Assembly: GCF_012184425.1 (NCBI RefSeq)
Contig: NZ_VTOW01000002.1
Span: forward strand, 682,001-746,000
Reading direction: 5' to 3'
Origin: Candidatus Manganitrophus noduliformans
Lineage (GTDB): Bacteria; Nitrospirota; Nitrospiria; SBBL01; Manganitrophaceae
Length of the DNA stretch: 64,000 bases
The first letter of the stretch is position 1; every line of letters starts with the position of its first letter. A program made the translations under genes and the position numbers. Shown here one piece after another: positions 1-8,353 of the stretch. The notes beneath the pieces were generated by a model. That model saw only the letters and a program-made list of their open reading frames with translations. It ran no database searches and had not been told where the DNA came from.

Positions 1-1100
1 TGCAGTTGGTATTCGACCGGATCTTCGATGGTGATGATCTTGTCCTCGCGCGTGTTGATCTCGGTGAGCGCCGCATAGAGGGTCGTTGTCTTGCCGCTTC
101 CGGTCGGCCCGGTCACCAGGACCATGCCGTACGGCTCCATGATTGCTTTTCGGAATTTTCTCAGATCCCCCTCGTTAAAACCGAGCCGGTCGAGGCGAAG
201 CTCATTGAGCTCCGCCGTAATGTACTCTTTGTCCAGAATCCGGATCACGACATCTTCGCCGAAGACGCTCGGAAGAATCGAAACCCGGAAATCGACCTTT
301 CGCTCTTCCAGCCGCATCTTGAAGCGGCCGTCTTGCGGAACCCGCTTCTCGGCGATATCGAGCTCGGAGAGGACCTTGATCCGGGTGATCAGCGCCGGAT
401 GAAACTTGATATCGAGGGGATCCATCGCGCGATAGAGCACCCCGTCGATCCGGTATTTCATCTGCACCTGCGTCTCGCTCGCTTCAATATGGATGTCGCT
501 CGCCCGCTTATGAAGGGCGTTGAGAATCAGCGTATCGAGGAGCTTGATGACCGGGCTGGTGTCCTTGCTGACCTTCTCGATCGAGAGGATCTCCTCCCCC
601 TTCTCATCCTCTTTGATCAGCACCGGTCTGAAGTCGGCCTGAATCTGCTGTAGCACCTGGCCCGATCCCTCGCTCCGCTTCAACGTCTCGAGGAGGGCGG
701 TCCGGCTGCTGAGCCCGAAGGTGATCTTCTCTTTCAGAATCAGCGCCAGTTCATCCATCGCCGCGAGTTTGGTCGGGTCGGAGATGAGAATGAGGATCTT
801 CCCTTCCGCTTCTCCGTAAGGAACGAAGGGATAACGATACATTAACTCGACCGGAATTTTCTTGAAGTAAGCGGAATCGATCTTGAAATGATCGAGCGGA
901 TAATACGGAAGGTGATACTGCTCGGCGAGCGCCTGGGCGAGGTCTTCCTCCGTGATGAACCCCTTCTCGATCAATGCCTCGCCGAGACGCATCCCCTTCC
1001 CGCTGTACGCTTCGAGGACCTGATCGATCACCTCCAGGGTCACCTTTCCCCTTTTGACCAGGAGGGCGCCGATCGGTATTCTTTTTGTGAAAGGTTTCAT
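1..1100 (-). CDS. gspE: GspE/PilB-family secretion ATPase, 3' part beyond window
   Basis: Hexameric cytoplasmic ATPase that would power pseudopilus/type II secretion or pilus assembly. The first 366 or so residues are visible, starting MKPFTKRIPIGALLVKRG. A GspE N-terminal domain is followed by the conserved stretches ASDIHIEA, RIDGVLY, KRVPQDGR and VVIRILDK, and by Walker A GPTGSGKTT close to the window edge. The Walker B and C-terminal parts lie outside the window. The ATG at 1098-1100 overlaps the gspF stop (ATGA), so the two genes are translationally coupled. Its partner gspF and a pseudopilin at 18832 suggest a type II secretion role, but PilB paralogues look similar and PilB itself is encoded at 33600. 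Confidence 0.93.
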   Translation of the reverse strand, partial: MKPFTKRIPIGALLVKRGKVTLEVIDQVLEAYSGKGMRLGEALIEKGFITEEDLAQALAEQYHLPYYPLDHFKIDSAYFKKIPVELMYRYPFVPYGEAEGKILILISDPTKLAAMDELALILKEKITFGLSSRTALLETLKRSEGSGQVLQQIQADFRPVLIKEDEKGEEILSIEKVSKDTSPVIKLLDTLILNALHKRASDIHIEASETQVQMKYRIDGVLYRAMDPLDIKFHPALITRIKVLSELDIAEKRVPQDGRFKMRLEERKVDFRVSILPSVFGEDVVIRILDKEYITAELNELRLDRLGFNEGDLRKFRKAIMEPYGMVLVTGPTGSGKTTTLYAALTEINTREDKIITIEDPVEYQL

Positions 1101-2302
1101 CGGATCGTTCCTGCAAGATGGAAAATGGGAAGGTACATGGCGATCAAGATCATCGCCACCAGGGAGCCGATCGTCAAAAGAAGGACCGGCTCGACCCAGG
1201 TCGTCACCCGCGAGAGGTAGAGATCCAGCTCCTCCTCATGGAAATTGGCCACCTCGTTGAGCATCTCCTCCAGCGAGCCGGTCGATTCCCCGACGGCGAT
1301 CATCTCGATCGAGATCTTCGGAAAAAGATCGATCTGAGAGAGGGCGGTCGAGATCCCGATTCCCGTCTTAACCGCCTCCCCGGCCCGCTCGACGTCATCA
1401 CGGACCACCCGATTGGTCATCGCCGACGCCACCATCCGGATCGCCTCCACCAGCGGGATGCCGCTCTTCAGGATCGTCGATAAGGTCCGGCTGATCCGGA
1501 TCAAGTGATGCCGCCGGACAATCGGCTTGATAAAGGGGAAAGAGAGCGAGAGCCGGTCGGCCTGCGCCCGTCCCCATCCGCTTTGGTAGAGGCTCCAGAG
1601 AAGCGCCCCGAGACCGGCGGCGGCCACCGACAGCAGGAAAAGATTCCCCTGAATAAAGTGGACGAGTCCAAGCAAGACCTTTGTGAAGAGGGGAAGATCG
1701 ACCTGTGATCCCTCATAGATTTCGGTGAAAGAAGGCATTACGTAGATCAGCAGAAAGCCGAGCACGCCGAACCCGATCGCCAAAAGAAAAGAAGGATAGG
1801 CCAACGCCCCGACGACCTTTTTCTTCACCTCCAAGATCTTCTTTTGATAATCCATGAAGCGACCGATGACCTCGACCAGGTTCCCGCTCTTCTCCCCCGC
1901 CCGGAGGGAGGAGACATAGAGATCCGAAAAGTAGCCGGGATGTTTCGCCATGGCGTCGGACATCGCGCTGCCGCTTCGAATATCCCGCTGCACCGCCTTG
2001 AGCGCCTCCACAAACCCGGGCTGGCTCCCCCGGTCGACGAGGACATCGAAGATCTTCATGATCGGAAGGCCGGCCTTCAAGAGGGCCATCAGCTCCTGAT
2101 TAAAGACCAGAAAATCGCGCGGAGGAAGCCGCCTCTGCATGGAAAGGGTCGGGAGGGAGAGGCCGATCGTCTTCGAAATGGAGAGGACCAGATATCCCTG
2201 CTCTTCCAGGCGGCTTCGAAGGAGCGATTCGCTTTCGGCCTCTTCCTGTTGGGTGACGATTGTTCCGTCCCCCTTGGCGACACGATATGAAAAGAAAGCC
2301 AT
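1097..2302 (-). CDS. gspF: Type II secretion / type IV pilus inner-membrane platform protein (GspF family)
   Basis: Polytopic inner-membrane platform protein that works with the GspE ATPase encoded immediately downstream. About 400 residues, the usual size, with two repeated T2SSF domains. The first (about 65-190) contains PPRDFLVFNQELMALLKAG and the second (about 270-390) contains FPKISIEMIAVGESTG. Hydrophobic segments lie near 170-195, 215-240 and at the C-terminus. The reading frame is open to a TTG at 2308, but the ATG at 2302 (MAFFSYRV) is the natural start for the family; its ribosome-binding site is weak. It overlaps gspE by 4 bp and lies 42 bp after mazG. Confidence 0.92.
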   Translation of the reverse strand: MAFFSYRVAKGDGTIVTQQEEAESESLLRSRLEEQGYLVLSISKTIGLSLPTLSMQRRLPPRDFLVFNQELMALLKAGLPIMKIFDVLVDRGSQPGFVEALKAVQRDIRSGSAMSDAMAKHPGYFSDLYVSSLRAGEKSGNLVEVIGRFMDYQKKILEVKKKVVGALAYPSFLLAIGFGVLGFLLIYVMPSFTEIYEGSQVDLPLFTKVLLGLVHFIQGNLFLLSVAAAGLGALLWSLYQSGWGRAQADRLSLSFPFIKPIVRRHHLIRISRTLSTILKSGIPLVEAIRMVASAMTNRVVRDDVERAGEAVKTGIGISTALSQIDLFPKISIEMIAVGESTGSLEEMLNEVANFHEEELDLYLSRVTTWVEPVLLLTIGSLVAMILIAMYLPIFHLAGTIR

Positions 2303-2318
2303 CTTCAAAACCGAGAGG

Positions 2319-2357
2319 ACGGGAGGGGGGAGGCGCCGAACGCCTCACCCCTCCCGT
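2319..2357 (-). terminator. GC-rich hairpin overlapping the mazG stop codon
   Basis: ACGGGAGGGG (2319-2328) pairs with CCCCTCCCGT (2348-2357), and inside it GAGGCG pairs with CGCCTC around a 5-nt loop. It spans the mazG stop at 2345-2347 and precedes gspF. No clear U-tract follows on the minus strand (only TTTT after ten bases), so it may be an attenuator or mRNA stabiliser rather than a full terminator. Confidence 0.4.
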
Positions 2358-3145
2358 GTTTCATCTTTCTTCGCTTTTTCCCAGAGGGCATCCATTTCCT
2401 CCAGAGAGAGCGTGTCGAGCGACACCCCCCGCTGTTTTGCTTCCGACTCCATCATTTGAAACCGGTCGGTGAAACGTTGAATCGTCCCGCGAAGCGCATC
2501 CTCCGGGTTCACCTTTAGGAAGCGGGCCGCATTCACCACCGCGAAGAGGAGATCTCCGACCTCCGCTTCGATTCGTGCCGGAACGCCTTCCGCCGCCGCC
2601 GTTCGAACCTCCTGAAATTCTTCCTCAATTTTACCAAAGACCGGCTCAATCGTCTTCCAATCAAATCCGACCCGGGCCGCCCTCGCTTGGATCTGGTGCG
2701 CCCGCAAAAGCGCCGGCAGCTGTCGCGGAATTCCATCTAATGCCGATTTGCGGGATTGATTTCGATCTTCTTTTTTCTTCATCTCCTCCCAGCGGGATAA
2801 GACCGCTTGCTGATCGAGGGGAGGGGCCTCCGATTGCTCCGGGGAGAAGACGTGCGGATGCCGGCGGGTCATCTTTTCCAACGAGGTCTTCACGACCGCT
2901 TCGATATCGAATTGGTTTCGCTCTTTCGCGATTTGCGCATGGAAGAGAACCTGGAAGAGAAGGTCTCCCAGCTCCTCGCAGAGCGGCTCGGCCTTTCCCG
3001 CTTCGATCGCTTCGAGGACTTCATACGCTTCTTCGATTAAAAAGGGCTTCAGCGATTCGGGGGTCTGCGCGCGGTCCCACGGACATCCCCCTTCCGCGCG
3101 CAGCCGGTCCATCAGCGCGACGAGCTGATCGAATGATTTCGACAT
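2345..3145 (-). CDS. mazG: Nucleoside triphosphate pyrophosphohydrolase MazG
   Basis: Hydrolyses (d)NTPs to the monophosphate and pyrophosphate, a house-cleaning or stress role in the cytoplasm. 266 residues starting MSKSFDQLVALMDRLR. Two MazG domains are visible. The first carries GCPWDRAQTPESLKPFLIEE followed by EELGDLLFQVLFHA, the EExxE..ExxD metal-binding pattern. The second carries EEEFQEVRTA and EAEVGDLLFAVVNAARFL. The start at 3143-3145 has AAGGAG seven bases upstream; an in-frame extension to 3334 only translates the REP-like repeat and is rejected. A promoter lies just upstream (3168-3195). Confidence 0.95.
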   Translation of the reverse strand: MSKSFDQLVALMDRLRAEGGCPWDRAQTPESLKPFLIEEAYEVLEAIEAGKAEPLCEELGDLLFQVLFHAQIAKERNQFDIEAVVKTSLEKMTRRHPHVFSPEQSEAPPLDQQAVLSRWEEMKKKEDRNQSRKSALDGIPRQLPALLRAHQIQARAARVGFDWKTIEPVFGKIEEEFQEVRTAAAEGVPARIEAEVGDLLFAVVNAARFLKVNPEDALRGTIQRFTDRFQMMESEAKQRGVSLDTLSLEEMDALWEKAKKDETREG

Positions 3146-3167
3146 ACTTCTCCTTATAAACCCGACT

Positions 3168-3195
3168 ATTATACAAGCTTTGAGGAGAGATGCAA
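3168..3195 (-). promoter_or_regulatory. Sigma-70-type promoter for mazG
   Basis: On the minus strand TTGCAT (3195-3190), a 16-bp spacer and a perfect TATAAT (3173-3168) lie about 23 bp before the mazG start codon. Confidence 0.6.
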
Positions 3196-3209
3196 GGGGG
3201 AAGCGATTG

Positions 3210-3333
3210 ATTGAAGCTCCCCGCAGCAAGCTGCGGGGAATCTTCGACCCGAAAGGATGGAAAGACTCTATTTGTATTCGCGCGTCTAACCTTCGCAGCA
3301 AGCTGCGAGGAATGCGACGCGCGTGCGTGTTCA
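3210..3333. repeat. REP-pair element, copy 1 (124 bp)
   Basis: Identical over 124 bp to 23087-23210 except for one base (3325 G versus 23202 A). It contains two hairpins: CCCCGCAGCAAGCTGCGGGG (3219-3238) and TCGCAGC-AA-GCTGCGA (3294-3309), each followed by G(G/A)GGAAT. Paired short palindromes in an intergenic space are typical of REP elements mobilised by RAYT transposases; a decayed RAYT gene lies at 15811. Both copies are read through by spurious open frames. Confidence 0.8.
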
Positions 3334-3438
3334 ACCGAACAAAAACAGAGGATTTTTTCCGGTCACAATTTCTGCAAGATACAAGGGTGCTTCACCCGTC
3401 AGCAAAGGGCTGCGCCAGTTCAAAAAGTTGCGGATTAT

Positions 3439-4461
3439 TCAGAATGTCATACAAGCGTAATAAATTGTGTTTTGTCTATCATCTTTATTAGAACCCCTTC
3501 CGCATCTGGTCCATGCCCAAGAGGTACGGGCGGCGCTTTCACCCGTGCTCGGGCAAACTCCAACCCGGTTGAGCGCGTCCACCACCGTCTGAATCAGCGG
3601 CTGCTGAATGTGCGGAGGAGACGTGAATGAAAACGGGGTGCTCCCTTGGGAAGTGGTCAAGAGAATCGGCCGGTCGTCAAAGATGGTATAAGCGATCTTC
3701 CCTTCCGTCCCGACGATCTCGGTCTGCTCCCACCGGTCATAGCCGGTAAAACACCAGCTCCCGACCCCATGCACCCCCGACTCGAAGACGAACGCGCCGG
3801 TGACGATGTCTTCGGCGGGATACCGCCGGGCCTGATTGGAGGCGAAACCGTGGACATGGCGGATCGGCCCGAGAAGATAATCGAGAAGGTCCAACATATG
3901 GGAGGCCAGATCGACGAAACGTCCGCCCCCCGCGATTTCCGGAATCACCCGCCAGGGGAGCGTATGCAGAGTAAGCTCGTCGGCGGCCAAAGGCCGGCGG
4001 AGCGTCATCGTCACGAAACGAACTTCCCCGATCGCCCGGGCGTCGAGGAGCTCCTTCACTTTGAGAAAACGGGGGAGCGCCCGCCGGTAATAGGCGACAA
4101 AAAGGGGAACGCCGGCCGCCCGGCACGCCGTGATCATCATCTGACATTCCTCGAAGTTCAGCGCCATCGGCTTTTCGACATAGACTGGTTTTCTGGCTTG
4201 GGCGCTCATCAGCGTATACGCTTTGTGAAAGGCGGGCGGGGTGGCGATGTAGACGGCATCAACTTCCGGATCCTCGATCAACGCCTCCGCGTTATCGTAC
4301 CACTTCGGCGCGCCGTGGCGCTGCGCATAATCTTTCGCCAACGCCCCGGTACGCCGCATGACCGCCGTCAGACGGGAGTGGTTCGCCTTTTGAAAACCGG
4401 GACCGCTTTTGACTTCGGCGACATTGCCGCAGCCGATCATTCCCCAACGGATCGTTCGCAT
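3439..4461 (-). CDS. Gfo/Idh/MocA family oxidoreductase, C-terminus apparently frameshifted
   Basis: NAD(P)-dependent oxidoreductase of sugar-like substrates; the substrate cannot be told from sequence. The Rossmann motif is MIGCGNVAE near the N-terminus, with YIATPP and the catalytic-lysine motif YVEKPMALN (about 100-110), then a C-terminal GFO_IDH domain (GGGRFVDLASHMLDLLDYL). The ATG at 4461 (MRTIRWGM) has GGAG nine bases upstream; a further ATG at 4476 lacks one. After CPSTGESAARTSW the frame runs into an atypical tail (AWTRCGRG...). Inserting one base in TTGGGC at about 3525 restores MDQMRKGF and a TAA at 3488-3490. A real mutation and a sequencing error cannot be separated. Confidence 0.85.
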   Translation of the reverse strand: MRTIRWGMIGCGNVAEVKSGPGFQKANHSRLTAVMRRTGALAKDYAQRHGAPKWYDNAEALIEDPEVDAVYIATPPAFHKAYTLMSAQARKPVYVEKPMALNFEECQMMITACRAAGVPLFVAYYRRALPRFLKVKELLDARAIGEVRFVTMTLRRPLAADELTLHTLPWRVIPEIAGGGRFVDLASHMLDLLDYLLGPIRHVHGFASNQARRYPAEDIVTGAFVFESGVHGVGSWCFTGYDRWEQTEIVGTEGKIAYTIFDDRPILLTTSQGSTPFSFTSPPHIQQPLIQTVVDALNRVGVCPSTGESAARTSWAWTRCGRGSNKDDRQNTIYYACMTF

Positions 4462-4476
4462 TTGCTTCAGCTCCAT

Positions 4477-4795
4477 AAAGGTTGGGATATATCACATGAA
4501 AATATTAAAAACAATATTACCGGACCCCCTTTTGGATCTGTCGAATTCCTTTTCATCCGCTTTCAATTATTTTTCTTCCTCCTCCGACATCTTCTTATGT
4601 TATAATGTCCTCGCTTTAGATCCATTCGTGCCGCCTGAACATCCATATCAAACCTTTCTGTTATCGTTTTGCCCTATTGAATTAAATTTTACGGATAACA
4701 TCATCCTCTTCGATTAGTGAAGATATTGCGGAGACGCGATTCTTCGCGCCCGTACGATCTCTATCTGAAACCTCCTCAAGGGAGAAGAACGATTT
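4477..4795. promoter_or_regulatory. Divergent intergenic region with extended -10 promoter for the exopolysaccharide operon
   Basis: This 319-bp AT-richer gap separates the oxidoreductase (minus) from the PilZ-glycosyltransferase gene (plus). TGTTATAAT, an extended -10 hexamer, lies at 4598-4606 on the plus strand without a clear -35. It would give a leader of about 180 nt, long enough for regulation. I see no recognisable riboswitch fold. A good ribosome-binding site, AAGGGAGAA, precedes the ATG at 4796. Confidence 0.45.
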
Positions 4796-6445
4796 ATGGC
4801 GACGATCATTCACCAAGAAGACAAACGGACAACGGATTCTCCCGGTATGGAATCGCTGGCAAGGCGGAGGGCCTATTCCCGCTCCAAAACGGCGCTCCCC
4901 TCTTTCTATCGGATCAAGCATTTTTCAAACCATCGTTCCGGGACGGCCATGCTGACCAATTGGAGCGTCGGCGGCGGGCGGATTGAAATGAGCCGGCCTT
5001 TGGAGGTCGGCACCTGGCTCGAGCTGGAATTGAAACCCGGATCGGCTTCCGACATGCCGATCCCCCCGATTCTTCGAAAGAAGCGACGGGTGCGCGCGCG
5101 GATCGTCCAAGAGGCGCCGCTCTTGTCCGACGTCGAAGCGCGAAATGGTTACGCATACGGCCTCGTCTTCGCCGTCGGCTGGAAAACGCTTTGTCGATAT
5201 CATTTTGAGCGCGCGCTTCCCTGGATCGCCCACCTCCTTTTCGCCGCCGGGATCTTTAATGTCCTCTACTTGAAGAGCTTTAATTTACACTACTTCTGGT
5301 ACGAACCGCTGATTAATCTTTACAGCCTCTTGATCTCTTTTTATATTCTCTCTCGATTCTTCCTCTCCTATTTTTACAAGCCGCCGAGGGATGCCGGGTA
5401 TTTGCCCCCCGTCACGGTGATCGTCGCTTGCAAAAACGAGGAGAACTCGATCGGCCGGACCCTCGATGCAATCTATCAATCCGATTATCCGCGTGACCGA
5501 ATGGAGGTCATCGCCGTGAACGACGGGTCCACCGACGGAACCGGCGGTGAGATGGAGCGGGCGAAGGAGCGCCATCCGGGACTCAAAATTATTCACTTCG
5601 ATAAAAACCTCGGCAAACGGCAAGGGATGGCCGCCGGGGCGCGGATGGCGACCGGGGAGATTTTGGTCTACATCGATTCCGATAGTTTTGTCAGAAGCGA
5701 GACCATCCGAAAGCTCGTTCAGGGATTTTCCGATCCGACCGTCGGCGCCGTTTGCGGACATGCCACCGTTCAGAACGCCCGGAAGAATCTTCTCACCAAA
5801 ATGCAAGAGGTCCGTTATTTTATCGCGTTCCGGGTGGTCAAGGCGGCGGAATCGGTCTTCTCCGCCGTGACCTGCTGCTCCGGCTGCCTGGCCGCCTACC
5901 GGCGCAAGCCGGTGATGGAGGTACTCGACACCTGGCTGAACCAGCGGTTTCTCGGAAGAGAGGCGACCTTCGGGGACGACCGCAGCCTGACCAACTTTAT
6001 GCTCCGGCGGTACCGGGTGATCTACCACTCCGAGGCGATCTGTACGACCCTGGTGCCGGAAACCTACCGCCAATTTTTTCGCCAGCAGCTCCGGTGGAAG
6101 AAGTCATGGATCCGGGAGAGTCTGCTTGCCGGCACTTTTATGTGGAAGCGGCATCCGATCGTCGCCTTCTTCTTTTATCTCGGGGTCCTCTTCCCGATCA
6201 TCTCCCCCCTCATCGCATTCGATAATCTGATCCTGCCGTTGATCGGATACGGAAGCCCCTCCCTTCTCTATATCTATGGCGCAACATTGATGGCCGCCGT
6301 CTATAGTCTCTACTATCTCGGCCGGTTCCGAACCGGGCTCTGGATCTACGGCATTTACTTCAGCTTCTTTTACATGTTCATCCTGGTCTGGCAAACCTAT
6401 TATGCCGTTTTGACCGTTCGGCGAAACCATTGGGGAACCCGATAA
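4796..6445 (+). CDS. PilZ domain fused to membrane family-2 glycosyltransferase (PgaC/hyaluronan-synthase-like)
   Basis: Predicted c-di-GMP-gated, membrane-embedded polysaccharide synthase, 549 residues. N-terminal PilZ domain (about 20-125) with both c-di-GMP motifs: RRxxxR at 24-29 and NxSxxG at 55-60 (NWSVGG). Two membrane segments follow (about 145-205). The GT2 domain (about 210-430) carries VIVACKNEE, the acceptor/metal motif YIDSDS, FGDDRSLT (the D-D catalytic region) and QQLRWKKSW (QxxRW, processive beta-glycan synthases). Three or four C-terminal membrane segments end the protein. The following deacetylase-like and barrel proteins suggest a poly-N-acetylglucosamine-like product. No PgaD-like partner gene is present; the fused PilZ domain may replace it. 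The next gene starts directly after the TAA. Confidence 0.9.
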   Translation: MATIIHQEDKRTTDSPGMESLARRRAYSRSKTALPSFYRIKHFSNHRSGTAMLTNWSVGGGRIEMSRPLEVGTWLELELKPGSASDMPIPPILRKKRRVRARIVQEAPLLSDVEARNGYAYGLVFAVGWKTLCRYHFERALPWIAHLLFAAGIFNVLYLKSFNLHYFWYEPLINLYSLLISFYILSRFFLSYFYKPPRDAGYLPPVTVIVACKNEENSIGRTLDAIYQSDYPRDRMEVIAVNDGSTDGTGGEMERAKERHPGLKIIHFDKNLGKRQGMAAGARMATGEILVYIDSDSFVRSETIRKLVQGFSDPTVGAVCGHATVQNARKNLLTKMQEVRYFIAFRVVKAAESVFSAVTCCSGCLAAYRRKPVMEVLDTWLNQRFLGREATFGDDRSLTNFMLRRYRVIYHSEAICTTLVPETYRQFFRQQLRWKKSWIRESLLAGTFMWKRHPIVAFFFYLGVLFPIISPLIAFDNLILPLIGYGSPSLLYIYGATLMAAVYSLYYLGRFRTGLWIYGIYFSFFYMFILVWQTYYAVLTVRRNHWGTR

Positions 6446-8353
6446 ATGAAGGAGCCGACCGATCCGTACGCTTCCATCTCCTTTCGCCAGGATCGCATTG
6501 CCTGGGGACTCTTATTTCTCCTCTCGTTTTTTCTCCTCGGCGGGGGATACCTCTGGCTTCATCGGGAGGTCGCGCCGCCCCCCGGGTTGCCGGCCGATTC
6601 CGACGACGACCCCCGCATCGCCGTCCTTGTTTACGATCATGTGACAAAAGCGAAAGGGGAGCATGTCGATCGGGAGCTCTTTCGGGAACATCTGGAGGCA
6701 TTGGAGCAACGCGGCTTCACCCCGATCACCCTCTCCGTATTGGCCGACTTTTACGAGCGGGGCCGGCCGCTTCCGCAGAACCCGCTGCTGCTCACCTTCG
6801 ATCACGGCTACCTCGACACCTATATGGCGGTCGACCCTGTCCTGCGCCGAAAAAAATGGCGCGCCGCAATGTTTGTCAAAACGGTCCGCCTGGAAAAGAG
6901 CGACACCTTCTTTCTCTACTGGGATCGGCTCCAAAGGATGGTCGACAGCGGCCTTTGGGAGATCGGATCAAACGGCCGGATCGGCAACGATCCGGCCCCG
7001 ATCGATCAGAGCGGCGAGGTCGGTCCTTTTTTAGCCCGGCGGATCTGGATGGAGAAAGAGGGCCGCCGGGAGACCGATTCCGAATTAAAAGATCGAATCC
7101 GGCAAGACTACCGATCGAGCAAGGAAGCGATCGAATCGAATCTCAGAGGGGTTCGTCCCGTTGCGTTTGCCGCGCCGTTTGGGGACTTCTCGAAAATTAC
7201 CGGCGATGCCGCCGTTGTTCACTTTAATCGGAACGCATCGGCTTCGCTCTACCCTCTCGGTTTCGTCGATGATCGATTCGGGGTCAACGACCGCTTCACC
7301 GATCCGCACGCCCTCAAGCGCCTTCGGGTCGATCCGGGCTGGTCCGGAGAGGAGTTGGTCCAACGGCTCACTTCCGCGATTGAATCGCTCCCCGACGGCG
7401 GCACTTTCGAGAACCCGCCGGTCCGATGGATCGCGGGCGAGGGGCGCATCTCTTCCGAAGGAGAAGCGCTCTTCTTGAAAGGCTTCCCTCGCACCGACCT
7501 CTGGCTTCCGGGAAGCGCCTGGACCGAAGAATGGGTGATGGAGGCCGATCTCTCGATCGAATCGGGCTCTTTCTGGCTGCTTCAGGAATCGGACTCGGGA
7601 GAGTCGTGGCGATGGGGAGGGGATCCGGCGGGCCTCTCGCTTCAACATCGGATGCCGGGGAAACCGTTGGAGACCCTCCGTCGGTTCGCCGCCGACGTGA
7701 CGCCGGGAAAACGGCATCATCTCAAGGTCATCAAACGAGGAAAAGGAATTTGGATCGAATGGGACCGCCGTCCCCTCACCGCGCACCCGGTCTATCTTCC
7801 CGGACCCTCGCGCGGGCCCCTCGGCTGGATCGGCTGGCGGACCGACGGGCCGGCGGCGCTGCAGATTTCAAACCTCCACCTCACCCGCTCTCCCGGCGAA
7901 ATCAGACCGGTAGGGGAGAACCCTTCACAAAAGGCGCTTGCCTCGCTCGTTAAGGAGGCCCCTCGGATCGCCGCCCTCTCCCCTCCCGGACTGGAGATGA
8001 CCGGGGATCGCCTGCACGAATTGCCTCTCGAATCGCAGCTCTTCAAAATCCTCTCGCATCGATACGGATGGGAGATCCTGCCGACGGTCCGGGTGTCTGC
8101 GAAGGGGAGAGAAATTCGGCGGATCAAGATGCCGGTTGACGACGGCGCATCCGTCCTCAGCGAGTCGACCCTGACCGAACTCCTCCACCGGGTTGAAAAG
8201 AAGGGATGGGGAGGAATTTATCTCGATCTCCGGCAACTCCCCCCCGCCACGCGCCAAAGCCTGCAACCGCTCCTCCGGCAATGGGGGTTTCTTTTCCAAA
8301 AAAGAGGACTGCGGCTCGCCTACGGCCCCGATGTATCGATCGATTCAAAATGA
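6446..8353 (+). CDS. PgaB-like polysaccharide deacetylase paralogue with degenerate metal site, plus LamG-like domain
   Basis: 635 residues. One N-terminal membrane anchor (about 18-38) places the rest in the periplasm. The deacetylase (CE4/PgaB-like) fold spans about 55-300. Motif 1 reads TFDHG (D119, H120) where the family has TFDD, and motif 2 reads SNGRIGN (N176, N181) where PgaB has H-x4-H. All three expected metal ligands (D, H, H) are therefore replaced, while spacing matches the intact paralogue in the next gene (56 residues between motifs in both). A beta-rich jelly-roll/LamG-like part follows (about 310-460). A C-terminal part (about 480-635) with GIYLDLRQLP may be a worn glycosidase-like barrel. 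I infer a binding or scaffold role in polymer handling rather than catalysis. The stop overlaps the next start (ATGA). Confidence 0.82.
   Translation: MKEPTDPYASISFRQDRIAWGLLFLLSFFLLGGGYLWLHREVAPPPGLPADSDDDPRIAVLVYDHVTKAKGEHVDRELFREHLEALEQRGFTPITLSVLADFYERGRPLPQNPLLLTFDHGYLDTYMAVDPVLRRKKWRAAMFVKTVRLEKSDTFFLYWDRLQRMVDSGLWEIGSNGRIGNDPAPIDQSGEVGPFLARRIWMEKEGRRETDSELKDRIRQDYRSSKEAIESNLRGVRPVAFAAPFGDFSKITGDAAVVHFNRNASASLYPLGFVDDRFGVNDRFTDPHALKRLRVDPGWSGEELVQRLTSAIESLPDGGTFENPPVRWIAGEGRISSEGEALFLKGFPRTDLWLPGSAWTEEWVMEADLSIESGSFWLLQESDSGESWRWGGDPAGLSLQHRMPGKPLETLRRFAADVTPGKRHHLKVIKRGKGIWIEWDRRPLTAHPVYLPGPSRGPLGWIGWRTDGPAALQISNLHLTRSPGEIRPVGENPSQKALASLVKEAPRIAALSPPGLEMTGDRLHELPLESQLFKILSHRYGWEILPTVRVSAKGREIRRIKMPVDDGASVLSESTLTELLHRVEKKGWGGIYLDLRQLPPATRQSLQPLLRQWGFLFQKRGLRLAYGPDVSIDSK

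Noticed and set aside
3145-3334. 63-residue N-terminal extension of MazG
   Set aside because: It only translates the REP-pair element; the ATG at 3145 has a good ribosome-binding site and the known MazG N-terminus.
4607-4795. c-di-GMP riboswitch in the leader of the exopolysaccharide operon
   Set aside because: The long leader and c-di-GMP context invite it, but I cannot find the conserved GEMM core sequences.
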